Below are positions 1-7,904 of a stretch of DNA of 52,752 nucleotides, piece after piece. A program made the position numbers and the translations under genes. Under the pieces are notes generated by a model. That model did not search any database, was not told where the DNA came from, and was given only the letters and a program-made list of their open reading frames with translations. The DNA is from a bacterium. GTDB taxonomy: Bacteria; SZUA-182; DTGQ01. Positions within the stretch are counted from its first letter, which is position 1. Every line of letters begins with the position of its first letter. The stretch lies in the NCBI GenBank assembly GCA_023512255.1, contig JAILZY010000018.1:1-52752 (forward strand). The letters run 5' to 3'.

Positions 1-76
1 ACTATTGTCTTTTACCTCAATACCCTTCCCCTGCAGCTTATCTACTTCTCCTAATTTTAAATATGGGGAACATCTG
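1..76 (+). repeat. Left copy of window-terminal inverted repeat
   Basis: The first 76 bases match the reverse complement of the last 75 bases of the window. The outermost 27 bases are identical and the rest differ at only a few positions, ending with GGGGAACATCTG in both. The repeat lies about 37 bp upstream of the secreted-protein gene at 114. The other copy lies upstream of a secreted-protein gene reading inward from the other end. The simplest reading is a dispersed genomic repeat or shared upstream element at which the assembly broke; the gene content is chromosomal, so true linear-replicon ends are unlikely. Confidence 0.85.
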
Positions 77-113
77 CTAAAACAGGTTATCATTCAACAA
101 GAGGAGATTAACT

Positions 114-740
114 ATGAGTTGGAAAAAAACTGTCAGAAATTATCGATACTTTTTCATGCTTTTGGTAGCTGGTGGCCTTTTTTTGTTGCTGTCGCAAGCT
201 GAGGCTCAAAACTGGAAGGCGCTCCCACCATATAACACCCTTTGGCCCCTGTGGACGGCTGCCCTCTCTCCACGGGATCCAGTGACCGGAGTGCCAACCC
301 CGATTGTTACTAACCTAAAACCCACGACCGTTTTGCCAGCTCAGCCTGGTTTGACCTGGGATCCGAGCTGGGCCTATCCTTTTCTTCTCTACAATACGCC
401 GGTCGGGATGGCCTACTATGATCCTCTGCTCGGGGTAAAACTTTGGCCGCCGGCTTATCTGAAGGATCCTGTTACCGGCTTGCCCAAACCGATTACCCTG
501 GCCGTAGGGTATCAGTATCTGACCCCTACTAGCGCTGCTTGGCTGTCAGCGAATGTTCCGGTGGCTAATCTGACTTATCTGAGCACCTACCCAAGCTTTG
601 CCCTGGCTGCAAACCCGATTACCCTGCCTCCTGCTTTGGCTACGGCCTTGCCAGGGTTAAGTTCTCTGCTGGTTTCCCTGGTTGCTCCAGCCCCCAGCAT
701 AACTACGCTGCTAACCGCCGCATCACTCATCTATCCTTAA
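114..740 (+). CDS. Secreted low-complexity Pro/Leu/Ala-rich protein, unknown function
   Basis: A 208-residue protein that I cannot assign to a family. It starts at an ATG preceded by GAGGAG. Residues 1-32 form a signal peptide: a basic N-terminus (MSWKKTVRNYR), a hydrophobic core and an AEA-type cleavage site. The mature part is rich in Pro, Leu, Ala, Thr, Trp and Tyr, has no cysteine, and contains a near-repeat (DPVTGVPTPI and DPVTGLPKPI). No catalytic motif is visible. It stands alone, flanked by the terminal repeat upstream and terminators downstream. It resembles in general style, not clearly in sequence, the exported low-complexity protein at the other end of the window. A surface or extracellular structural role is inference. 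Confidence 0.75.
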   Translation: MSWKKTVRNYRYFFMLLVAGGLFLLLSQAEAQNWKALPPYNTLWPLWTAALSPRDPVTGVPTPIVTNLKPTTVLPAQPGLTWDPSWAYPFLLYNTPVGMAYYDPLLGVKLWPPAYLKDPVTGLPKPITLAVGYQYLTPTSAAWLSANVPVANLTYLSTYPSFALAANPITLPPALATALPGLSSLLVSLVAPAPSITTLLTAASLIYP

Positions 741-756
741 GGAGGTCCAGAATAAG

Positions 757-790
757 CCCAGTCGGCTAAAAGGAATGCCTGGGGTTTTTT
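757..790 (+). terminator. Weak candidate terminator
   Basis: A short CCCAG/CTGGG stem with a loop of about 17 nt is followed by six T, 17 bp after the stop of the secreted-protein gene. The long loop makes it weaker than the hairpin at 821. Confidence 0.4.
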
Positions 791-820
791 AGACCTTCTT
801 AAAACCTTCCTACCTTTTTT

Positions 821-858
821 ACCCTCTCCTTTTTCCAGAAGGAGAGGGTGTCTTTTTT
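821..858 (+). terminator. Rho-independent terminator
   Basis: A perfect 10-bp stem (ACCCTCTCCT with AGGAGAGGGT, 9-nt loop) is followed by GTCTTTTTT. It ends the transcript of the secreted protein at 114-740 and insulates the PQQ lipoprotein gene that follows. Confidence 0.85.
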
Positions 859-1013
859 GGGTTTGCCTACCCACCTTGTCGCTTTATATCTTTTTGTAGC
901 TCTAAAAATAAAAAAATCCGAATATATATCCACTATTTTACACATTACTTCATTAAGGCTTCCCCTAAAAGATTCTATTAAAATTTTCTATCAAAACTTT
1001 TGGCAAGGAGAGA

Positions 1014-2207
1014 ATGAAGATGCTGATTAAGCCTTACGGTATTTGCTCGAAAATAGCCCTCGGCCTGATTTTGTTGCTCATCCCTATTTTTATCATCTCA
1101 TCCTGCGGCGGCGGAGGAGGGGGAGGCGATGGTAGTAGCAGCAGTAAGAGTCCCTCATCAGCCTATCAGGCTTTTGGATTGGAGAAAAAATGGGATTTCC
1201 CTACGGGGAAAAAGGTCTACTCATCCCCGTCCTCATCTCCCGATGGTGGCACTATCTATGTAGGCAGCAATGATAGATATCTCTATGCCCTTACTGCTGA
1301 TGGGCGCTTGCTTTGGAAATACCAGACCGGCGGAGAGGTTTTCTCATCCCCTGCGGTTGGAGCAGATGGCACCGTTTATGTAGGAAGCTTGGATGAGAAA
1401 CTCTATGCTGTTGATCCAAACGGCAGACTGAAGTGGTCCTATAGCACCAAAGGGATGGTTTTTTCTTCTCCAGCCATTGATGAGAGCTCTGGCACGATTT
1501 ACATTGGCAGCAGCGATGGATATCTCTACGCCCTTGATCTTGACTCGGGCAGAAAGAAATGGGGCGTCTTGCTGGAAGGGACGGTTTCCTCTCCAGCAGT
1601 GGGACCGGATGGTACTATTTTCGTAGGGAGCGGCCAGCTTGAATTGAATACCCCCATACGGTCAGTCGGCAAGCTCTATGCTTTAGATCCTGAAGATGGC
1701 CGCAAGAGATGGACAGGGACAATAGCTGTTTTCTCAAGGCCAGCCGTTGACTCTGGGGGATGGGTCTATGCTGCAAGTACTGATGGCTGCCTTTATGCCC
1801 TGGAGACTGAGGAAGATGGAAGCATGTCGGTGAGGTGGCAGTATCAGACCGGAGGTGCGATTCTCTCCTGCCCGACCCTTGGGCCAGATGGCAACACAGT
1901 TTACGTTGGCAGTGACAGTGGTCGGCTGTATGCTCTGCGTTCCACAGATGGTTGGCTGCGGTGGGCCGCAGCCACAGGTGGCAAAATCCGCTCATCGGCT
2001 ACTGTAGGACCTGGCGGGCTCGTCTATGTTGGCTGCCATGATGGATGTCTCTATGCCTTTGGAGAGCGTGAAGGGAGCTTGAAAGGGGTATTCCCGACTG
2101 TGGGAGGTGAGCCGATCGTTTCCATTCCGCTCATCGGCAGTGATGGGACAATTTATTTTAGCGGGCAGGACTCTAGGGTCTACGCTTTGCTCCAGACTAT
2201 CTCTTAA
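1014..2207 (+). CDS. Eight-bladed PQQ-repeat beta-propeller lipoprotein
   Basis: A 397-residue exported lipoprotein. The hydrophobic signal ends in the lipobox IISSC, followed by a Gly/Ser-rich tether (about residues 30-50). From about residue 55 to the end, eight repeats of the form DGTIYVGSxDxxLYAL each precede a Trp-containing strand, as in BamB-like/PQQ-repeat propellers. No PQQ-dehydrogenase catalytic residues are recognisable, so a binding or scaffolding role is more likely than catalysis. Blade 4 carries an insertion of about 12 residues (around IFVGSGQLELNTPIRSVGK). AAGGAG lies 3 nt before the ATG at 1014 and 9 nt before the ATG at 1020, so the true start may be 1020. It is a paralogue of the larger protein at 2461-5817. 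Family assignment is strong; the ligand is unknown. Confidence 0.88.
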   Translation: MKMLIKPYGICSKIALGLILLLIPIFIISSCGGGGGGGDGSSSSKSPSSAYQAFGLEKKWDFPTGKKVYSSPSSSPDGGTIYVGSNDRYLYALTADGRLLWKYQTGGEVFSSPAVGADGTVYVGSLDEKLYAVDPNGRLKWSYSTKGMVFSSPAIDESSGTIYIGSSDGYLYALDLDSGRKKWGVLLEGTVSSPAVGPDGTIFVGSGQLELNTPIRSVGKLYALDPEDGRKRWTGTIAVFSRPAVDSGGWVYAASTDGCLYALETEEDGSMSVRWQYQTGGAILSCPTLGPDGNTVYVGSDSGRLYALRSTDGWLRWAAATGGKIRSSATVGPGGLVYVGCHDGCLYAFGEREGSLKGVFPTVGGEPIVSIPLIGSDGTIYFSGQDSRVYALLQTIS

Positions 2208-2234
2208 TCTGATTTCACTACTGGACACTTTTAT

Positions 2235-2310
2235 TGTCATTCCCGCGAAAGTGGTAATCCAGGTATGGTTGCAGCAACCCTCTGGATTTCTGACTATGTG
2301 GGGAATGACA
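2235..2310. repeat. REP-like inverted-repeat element with 'CATTCCCGCGAAAG' ends
   Basis: Left arm 2235-2262 (TGTCATTCCCGCGAAAGTGG then TAATCCAG) pairs imperfectly with right arm 2282-2310 (CTGGATTTC... GGGGAATGACA). This matches the well-known short dispersed palindrome of the TGTCATTCCCGCGAAAGCGG type found in many bacterial genomes. The inner copy is degenerate. It lies between the two PQQ lipoprotein genes and could also act as a transcript-end hairpin for the first. Confidence 0.8.
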
Positions 2311-2408
2311 TGAAATGCCTGCACTTAGAAGGCAGATACAAAACCGGAAGATAAAATGTTTCCGGTAGTCAGAATCTGATTAAGCATTTAATAACTAGAG
2401 AATATTGA

Positions 2409-2459
2409 CTAGTTAACATAACGAACCTAGTTAACATAATGAACCTTAACTCCTATAAT
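2409..2459 (+). promoter_or_regulatory. Tandem GTTAAC repeats and a near-consensus sigma70-type promoter
   Basis: An 18-bp unit, CTAGTTAACATAACGAAC, is repeated head-to-tail with one mismatch (2409-2426 and 2427-2444). TTAACA at 2431-2436 in the second unit lies exactly 17 bp from TATAAT at 2454-2459, an almost ideal -35/-10 pair. The repeats could be operators overlapping the promoter. The expected transcription start (about 2465-2467) falls inside the first codons of the next open frame, so either the start codon lies further downstream or the message also comes from upstream. Confidence 0.55.
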
Positions 2460-2460
2460 A

Positions 2461-5400
2461 ATGGGAGGAAAGAGTGTGCGAGCCAGCGATCAAACCCCAA
2501 AAATACTAAGGGATCGAAAGCCTTCTTTACTGGCCCGGATGTTTTTACTTGTAGGGCAATTTCTATCTGGATCACATATCTATACCGATCGGATCTATAC
2601 TGATGATCGGAAGCCTTTTTTATGGGCCCGGAGGTTCTTACTTCTGAGTTTAGTTCTCGCTCTTTGCTCCTGTGGTGGTGGAGGAAGTGGGGGAGGGGAG
2701 AAATTAGTCAAGGTTTGCGGCTTCATTGAGGGAGAGGTCAGGGAGCGGGTAGTGATCAGGGTGAGCGGGATGAGAAATCTTGAAACCCAGAGTGAAACAA
2801 GCGGATTTTACAGCTTTTCCCTTCCCAACGGGACATATACCCTTAGCGCCTCGATGGCCAAATATCTTCCAATACCCCAAAGTCGCCAGCTCATCGTTCG
2901 GGGAAAAGACAGTCTGAACAATAACTTTCTGCTGGTGAAAGATCTTAGGGCCTTGATTCTCTGGGCTGATAGAGCCAAAATCAGGATTTCATCCACACCG
3001 GCCATTGACCACCGCGGGCTGATCTATGTAGGTAGCAGCGACGGCTCCCTGTATGCCTTTTTATCCAATGGCGACTGCCAATGGAGCTATGCTACCCAGG
3101 GAGCCATTCGATCCTCGCCAGCCATTGATCAGCGAGGTACGATTTATGTCGGCAGCGATGATCACTGCCTCTATGCCATCAGCTCTGATGGGAAGCGGCA
3201 ATGGGTTTACCAAACTAGCGCTGAGGTTCAATCCTCTCCGGCCATTGATGACTTTGGCAGGATCTATGTTGGCAGCAATGATGGCCATCTCTATGCTCTT
3301 TCTCCACAGGGGGGGCTACTCTGGTCGTATCAAACCGGTGGGGCGGTTCAATCCTCACCAGCCATTGATGCTCATGGCACTATTTATGTTGGAAGCAGCG
3401 ACGGCTATCTCTATGCCCTCTCTGCCCAGGGGAGCTTGAAATGGAAATTTCCTACTGGCGGAGCCATTATAGCCTCAGCAGCCATTGGTGCTGATAACAC
3501 TATCTATATCGGCAGCTTTGACCATAATTTGTATGCTATCAAGTCCTCTGGAGAGAAGAAATGGGCCTTCACCACCTGTGGCCAGATTCGCTCATCTTGC
3601 GCTTTGGCCGAGGATGGCACTATTTATTTCGGCTCTGATGATCAGTGTCTATACGCCTTGACTTCGGATGGCAAGAAGAAATGGGCCTATCAGGCCACAT
3701 CCTCTATCTCTTCTTCACCAGCCCTTGATCAGGCGCAGATTATTTATTTTAGCACTGATGATGGAACACTTTATGCCCTCACCTCTCAAGGTATGATTTA
3801 TGGGCTTTGGCCAGCAGCCAATGGAGAGAGCCGATCGGGAGAGGAGATCTTTGCCCAGCAAGGAATAGCTTGCTCGCCATCTCTGGCCGCGGCGGGGGCT
3901 GGGGAGATGGAAGGGAGGATTTATGTCAGTGGCCCTGACCATAGCCTCTATGCTCTGGCAAGCCCCTCATCAAAGGGATGGTTATCCTCATCCACCTGGC
4001 CTATGTTTCGCCAGGAAAGCAGACACCGGGGGAGCATTCCCCTTGATCTTCGCTGCTCTTTGTCAGGACGGGTCAGCGGCGTAGTTACAGAGGGAGTAAC
4101 TCTCTCCTTGCAAAGGATTGATGAATACCTTCCAATTACCCTCAAGACAACCTCAGATGGGACATTCCGCTTTATTGATCTTCGACCAGGGATTTATCTC
4201 CTTAAACCGTACAAAGAAGACTACTGTTTTGCTCCTGAAAGTATTGAACTGAGCATTTTCACCCTCCAAAACGAAGGGAATAACTTCGTCAGCTCTCTTC
4301 CGAAAACCTACACCATCTGCGGCCGCATCAGCGGTGATGTGCAGGCTGGGGTAGTTCTTTATCTGGATGGAAATAATAGTCAAGGGAAGAAAGTGAAGGG
4401 AATAACCATCTCAAAGGCTAACGGCGATTTTGAATTTACTGTCTATCGGGGATCATATCAGATTACGCCGGCCTTGGCAGGATACTCCTTTCAGCCTACC
4501 AGCAGACAGATTAAGGTTGAGAGCGCAAGTCACTATGTCGGCAATAATTTTGTGGCTCGTGCTCTTTCACTGCAGGAGCGGTATATGGTCTCAGGAAGCA
4601 TAACTGGTGATACCTTGAGTCAAGTAACTTTGACTCTGTCAGGGGACCTCTCCCAGATAGCGGTTTCCGATACCCAGGGGAGATTCAGCTTCTGGCTGCC
4701 TAACGGCCGCTATACTATTTCACCTTCTAAACCTGGCTACACCTTTTCTCCGCCTCAACGAGAGATCATCGTTCAGGGCAGCGGCAGCTCTGGTAATGAC
4801 TTTTTCGCCGTCTGTATTCTTCCGCCGGTTTCAGGAGAAAAATGGTCGGTCAAGGTTGGTGGTCGTATTTACTCTTCGCTGGCCCTTGGCTCAGATGGCA
4901 CCATCTATGCTGGCAGCTATGATGATGGCAAGATCTATGCCATTAGTCCCAATGGAAGCATCAACTGGACTCTGGCTACTCAGGGGGCTGTCTTTGCCGC
5001 GCCGGTAGTTGATCCAAAAGATGGAACTATCTACATTGGCAGCACTGACCATTACTTATATGCCATTGATCCGGGAGGAAAAATAAAATGGAAAATAGCG
5101 CTAGGGGACAAAATCATGTCTACTGCGGCCCTTGGCTCAGACGGCACTCTCTACGTTGGGTGCAATGATGGCTTTCTCTATGCCTTGAGGAGTGCAGATG
5201 GAGCGAAAAAGTGGGCGAGTCAACTGGAAAATATAGTTTCCTCACCAGCTCTCGGATCAGATGGAGCGATTTACGTAGGAGCGGGAAAATGGGAAGGCGG
5301 TGGGCACCTCTACGCCCTGAGGGTCGCGGATGGAGGGAAAAAGTGGGTGGCTGATATCTATACCCTTTCGCGGCCAGCTATAGGAGCAGATGGAACCCTT

Positions 5401-5817
5401 TATGTGGGAAGCAAGGACAAGAATATTTATGCTCTCTATTCAACTAATGGCGCTCCGAAATGGTACTATCCTACAGGTGGGGAAATCGTTTCCTCGCCAG
5501 TTATTGGCCCTGATGGAACCATTTATGTTGGCAGCGATGACGGCAGGCTGTATGCTCTTACTCCTGAAGGCCGTTGCCACTGGTCAGCGATCACCGAGGC
5601 TGAGGTCCGCTCATCGGCTGCCGTTGGCCCTGACGGCACTGTCTATATTGGGAGCCACGATTATTATCTATATGCCTTCGATCCAGTCAGTGGAGAGCAA
5701 AAGTGGAGATTCCTTACCGAGGGGGGGAAAATCACAGCTATACCAGTCATAGGGAAGGATGGCACGATCTATATTGGAAGTCAAAATGGTCGAATCTATG
5801 CTCTTGGTGGGCAATGA
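2461..5817 (+). CDS. Large lipoprotein: two eight-bladed PQQ propellers and four carboxypeptidase-regulatory-like modules
   Basis: A 1118-residue exported lipoprotein (lipobox LALCSC, then a Gly-rich tether). In order: one CarboxypepD-regulatory-like beta-sandwich (about 82-160), eight PQQ-type blades (about 165-515), three more such modules (about 530-613, 617-700, 708-785), then eight more blades (about 793-1118). The blade signature is DGTIYVGSxDxxLYAL. The fourth blade of the second propeller has an insertion (AGKWEGGGH), like blade 4 of the protein at 1014-2207, so the two are paralogous. No enzyme motif is seen; it is probably an outer-membrane or surface scaffold. The start is uncertain: GGAGGA at 2464-2469 precedes an in-frame GTG at 2476 by 6 nt, while the ATG at 2461 has no ribosome-binding site. 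The region encoding the signal sequence looks duplicated (RKPSLLARMFLL, then RKPFLWARRFLL). Confidence 0.88.
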   Translation: MGGKSVRASDQTPKILRDRKPSLLARMFLLVGQFLSGSHIYTDRIYTDDRKPFLWARRFLLLSLVLALCSCGGGGSGGGEKLVKVCGFIEGEVRERVVIRVSGMRNLETQSETSGFYSFSLPNGTYTLSASMAKYLPIPQSRQLIVRGKDSLNNNFLLVKDLRALILWADRAKIRISSTPAIDHRGLIYVGSSDGSLYAFLSNGDCQWSYATQGAIRSSPAIDQRGTIYVGSDDHCLYAISSDGKRQWVYQTSAEVQSSPAIDDFGRIYVGSNDGHLYALSPQGGLLWSYQTGGAVQSSPAIDAHGTIYVGSSDGYLYALSAQGSLKWKFPTGGAIIASAAIGADNTIYIGSFDHNLYAIKSSGEKKWAFTTCGQIRSSCALAEDGTIYFGSDDQCLYALTSDGKKKWAYQATSSISSSPALDQAQIIYFSTDDGTLYALTSQGMIYGLWPAANGESRSGEEIFAQQGIACSPSLAAAGAGEMEGRIYVSGPDHSLYALASPSSKGWLSSSTWPMFRQESRHRGSIPLDLRCSLSGRVSGVVTEGVTLSLQRIDEYLPITLKTTSDGTFRFIDLRPGIYLLKPYKEDYCFAPESIELSIFTLQNEGNNFVSSLPKTYTICGRISGDVQAGVVLYLDGNNSQGKKVKGITISKANGDFEFTVYRGSYQITPALAGYSFQPTSRQIKVESASHYVGNNFVARALSLQERYMVSGSITGDTLSQVTLTLSGDLSQIAVSDTQGRFSFWLPNGRYTISPSKPGYTFSPPQREIIVQGSGSSGNDFFAVCILPPVSGEKWSVKVGGRIYSSLALGSDGTIYAGSYDDGKIYAISPNGSINWTLATQGAVFAAPVVDPKDGTIYIGSTDHYLYAIDPGGKIKWKIALGDKIMSTAALGSDGTLYVGCNDGFLYALRSADGAKKWASQLENIVSSPALGSDGAIYVGAGKWEGGGHLYALRVADGGKKWVADIYTLSRPAIGADGTLYVGSKDKNIYALYSTNGAPKWYYPTGGEIVSSPVIGPDGTIYVGSDDGRLYALTPEGRCHWSAITEAEVRSSAAVGPDGTVYIGSHDYYLYAFDPVSGEQKWRFLTEGGKITAIPVIGKDGTIYIGSQNGRIYALGGQ

Positions 5818-5959
5818 GGTGGGGGGATGTTTTTTTTCGATTTTGTTCTTTTTTTGAGTAATGAATAGCTTTCATCCTCGTCTATTAGAGCAGATGAGTG
5901 AGAAAGAAATGAAATAAAAAAACTAAGGCTCTCCTCCTACCCCTAGTTTATATATATAC

Positions 5960-5995
5960 AAAATACCCCTCGAAAGAGGGGTATTTTATTTTTGC
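5960..5995. terminator. Strong bidirectional terminator
   Basis: A perfect 12-bp stem (AAAATACCCCTC with GAGGGGTATTTT) is closed by a GAAA tetraloop and followed by a T-rich run. A-rich sequence on the other flank lets it work on both strands. It separates the PQQ lipoprotein gene from the convergent minus-strand gene that ends at 6052. Confidence 0.9.
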
Positions 5996-6051
5996 AGGAT
6001 ATTTTTTGTGTGCGGACAACTTGCATAACTCGCAAAATTGTAACTCCTTCT

Positions 6052-6378
6052 TTAATGCAGAGTCTTTTTCTCTGGAATGTGAATATTTAACAGGGGATTT
6101 TCCGATCGAAGATTGAGGGTGCGGCGGCTTTGATCTTCAATTTTCCGTATGGTATCTTGTCTGGCCTCCTTGGGTAGGCTGGCCAGATCGGTATAGATCT
6201 GCTGCAGTATAGAGTTTGAGTATTCCAGGGTTTGGGCGGCAAAATTCAGGGCAATTTTTAGCTCCTCAAGAGCCTCGCGGGTTTTTCCCTCCCCTCGCAG
6301 CGAATTGAACCTCTCCAGATGAAGTTGCAGCTTTTCCTTACTTTTGTTCAGCTTGTTTGAGAGCTCTTCCTTATTCAT
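6052..6378 (-). CDS. Small charged alpha-helical (coiled-coil) protein, unknown
   Basis: A 108-residue soluble protein with no signal peptide, cysteine or membrane segment. It is dominated by Lys, Glu, Leu and Gln with heptad-like spacing (MNKEELSNKLNKSKEKL at the start, then ALEELKIALNFAAQTLEYS), so it is predicted to be almost wholly helical, perhaps a helical hairpin. I do not recognise the family. It lies 81 bp downstream of the Tyr-rich secreted protein gene on the same strand and could be co-transcribed with it. It ends near the strong terminator at 5960. A role as a partner or chaperone of the secreted protein is only a guess from position. Confidence 0.65.
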   Translation of the reverse strand: MNKEELSNKLNKSKEKLQLHLERFNSLRGEGKTREALEELKIALNFAAQTLEYSNSILQQIYTDLASLPKEARQDTIRKIEDQSRRTLNLRSENPLLNIHIPEKKTLH

Positions 6379-6459
6379 GATTATCCTCGAAGTAGTTTAT
6401 TCATTTTTCTTTCGGACGATTTTCAATTTTTCAGCCCGCTTCTTGTTATCAGCAACTTA

Positions 6460-7521
6460 TTAGTAGAGTGATCTTACCAGATTGAGGGTCCCTGATTCCA
6501 GCTCAAGACTGCTGTTGTTAGTAACCCGGTAGTTACCATTCAGCACGGTTCCATTGATATTTCCAACAATAGTCAGGTTGTAGATATCTATGCCTCCATT
6601 AATGGTTGCCCAAAGCTGCAATGTGGTCCCACTAATGCTCCCATTGACCGTAGCGCTCAACTTTGGTTGATTATTCTGGGAGGTAAGGCTGATCGTGCCG
6701 CTTAGCGTGGTCCCATTTTGGGTAAGGGTAAGGGAAGCGCTTCCCTGATTGGCGTTACTTACCCATGAGCCTACCCAATTACCCGCCACAGTCGTCGTAT
6801 AGGTGGGTGTGGTCGGATAGGTCGGATAGCTTGGATAGGTAGGATAGGTCGGGGTTGTCGGGTAGGTAGGATAAGTCAGATAGGTCGGGTAGGTCGGATA
6901 GGTCGGATAGGTTGGGGTTGTCGGGTAGGTAGGATATGTTGGGTACACAGCCGCGGGGTAGGGCAGATAGGAGTTTTGGGCTGGCTGATAATAGGCTCCT
7001 ACCCTATTTAGATAAGGATATGTGCCCGGATAGACGCTGATGGGAAGATATGATGATCCGCTGCTGTAGGAGTCAGAAGGAGTGGCGATGACAATGATAT
7101 TATATCCTCCCGAACTGCCGTATGTTGTAGGCAAGGTGTAAGCTAAGCTACCATATCCCGGAACAGTAGTATAGGTGGGAGCAACATAGGCCGAATAAGG
7201 ATAGGTGGCCCCATAGACCGGAGCGGCTGCGGCGCCGTAGAGTGAAGCCGCGGTTGTAGCCTGAGCATAGGGGTCAGTATAGCCGGTTAGGGGGGAGTAG
7301 GCCAAAGGAGTAGTGTAAGGGCTGTAGGTTGTATAGGGATAGCTAGCGGTGATTGTAGCCGGATAGCTTGTGCCTGGATAGGTTGTTGGATAGGTGGTAT
7401 AAGTGTACGGATAGGAAGAGAGTGATTGACATAAGCCGCTCGATACGGCCAGAAGTAGAGACACTAAGGCATAAGCGGTTGAAAGTGCTAGCAGCCAACC
7501 TAGGGAATTGAACTTCTTCAT
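6460..7521 (-). CDS. Secreted Tyr/Pro/Thr-repeat protein with C-terminal beta-rich GxWxGxW module
   Basis: About 353 residues from the ATG at 7521, which has AAGGAGAT upstream; an in-frame ATG at 7545 lacks one. An N-terminal signal peptide with cleavage near SGLCQS is followed by about 210 residues of low-complexity Tyr, Pro, Thr, Ser and Ala, including short tandem YPTYPTTPT units (coded around 6800-6950). The last 107 residues are different: a Ser/Thr/Asn/Gly-rich, strand-forming module starting GNWVGSW with regular LTLTQNGTTLSG-type strands. A related module, starting GTWQGTW, ends the Gly-Tyr repeat protein at 24223. The protein has no enzymatic motif. It is probably an extracellular matrix, adhesin-like or surface-layer component (inference). 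Confidence 0.8.
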   Translation of the reverse strand: MKKFNSLGWLLALSTAYALVSLLLAVSSGLCQSLSSYPYTYTTYPTTYPGTSYPATITASYPYTTYSPYTTPLAYSPLTGYTDPYAQATTAASLYGAAAAPVYGATYPYSAYVAPTYTTVPGYGSLAYTLPTTYGSSGGYNIIVIATPSDSYSSGSSYLPISVYPGTYPYLNRVGAYYQPAQNSYLPYPAAVYPTYPTYPTTPTYPTYPTYPTYLTYPTYPTTPTYPTYPSYPTYPTTPTYTTTVAGNWVGSWVSNANQGSASLTLTQNGTTLSGTISLTSQNNQPKLSATVNGSISGTTLQLWATINGGIDIYNLTIVGNINGTVLNGNYRVTNNSSLELESGTLNLVRSLY

Positions 7522-7561
7522 CTTGATCTCCTTAATTATTTCCATAGCCGCGCGTACATAC

Positions 7562-7599
7562 TCACCGGATTATGACACCACATAATCACCGTATTATGA
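7562..7599 (-). promoter_or_regulatory. Direct-repeat operator candidate upstream of the Tyr-rich protein gene
   Basis: TCACCGGATTATGA (7562-7575) and TCACCGTATTATGA (7586-7599) are 14-bp direct repeats with one mismatch, spaced 24 bp apart, that is about two helical turns. They lie 41-78 bp upstream of the gene start at 7521, where a regulator or promoter element is expected. The bound factor is unknown. Confidence 0.45.
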
Positions 7600-7804
7600 T
7601 GAGATATTGTAGTAATACGCTTTGTAGAAAAGAGCAACTTTTATGCCGAGTTTATTATTTTAGTTAAAAATAATTTTTAAATTTAAAAGAGGGTATATAA
7701 ATAAATTTCAAACCTTATCCAATGAGAAGAGACAGAAAATAGAACAGCAGCGCTGATGAAAGAGAGAGAATAATTCTCAGATGAGGATAGAGCTTTCAGA
7801 GAGA

Positions 7805-7860
7805 GAATAGCTATAGTCCGAGAGAATAACATAGAATAGCTATCGAAAGAATAGCTATTC
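7805..7860. repeat. GAATAGCTAT repeat cluster
   Basis: GAATAGCTAT occurs at 7805-7814, 7834-7843 and 7849-7858. The last copy extends into the perfect 12-bp palindrome GAATAGCTATTC. Degenerate AGAGAGAATA units surround them. The cluster lies in the 383-bp gap (7522-7904) between the end of the DnaJ-HtrA frame and the Tyr-rich protein gene. I see no gene in that gap, and no clear terminator. Confidence 0.55.
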
Positions 7861-7904
7861 GAAGGGAAAGAATAGAATCTATATCGCGCTCTCCGGCTTT
7901 TAAA

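Noticed and set aside
2235-2310. CRISPR-like or tRNA-like interpretation of the palindrome between the PQQ genes.
   Set aside because: Single copy with no spacer array and no cloverleaf; it matches the known dispersed CATTCCCGCGAAAG palindrome type.
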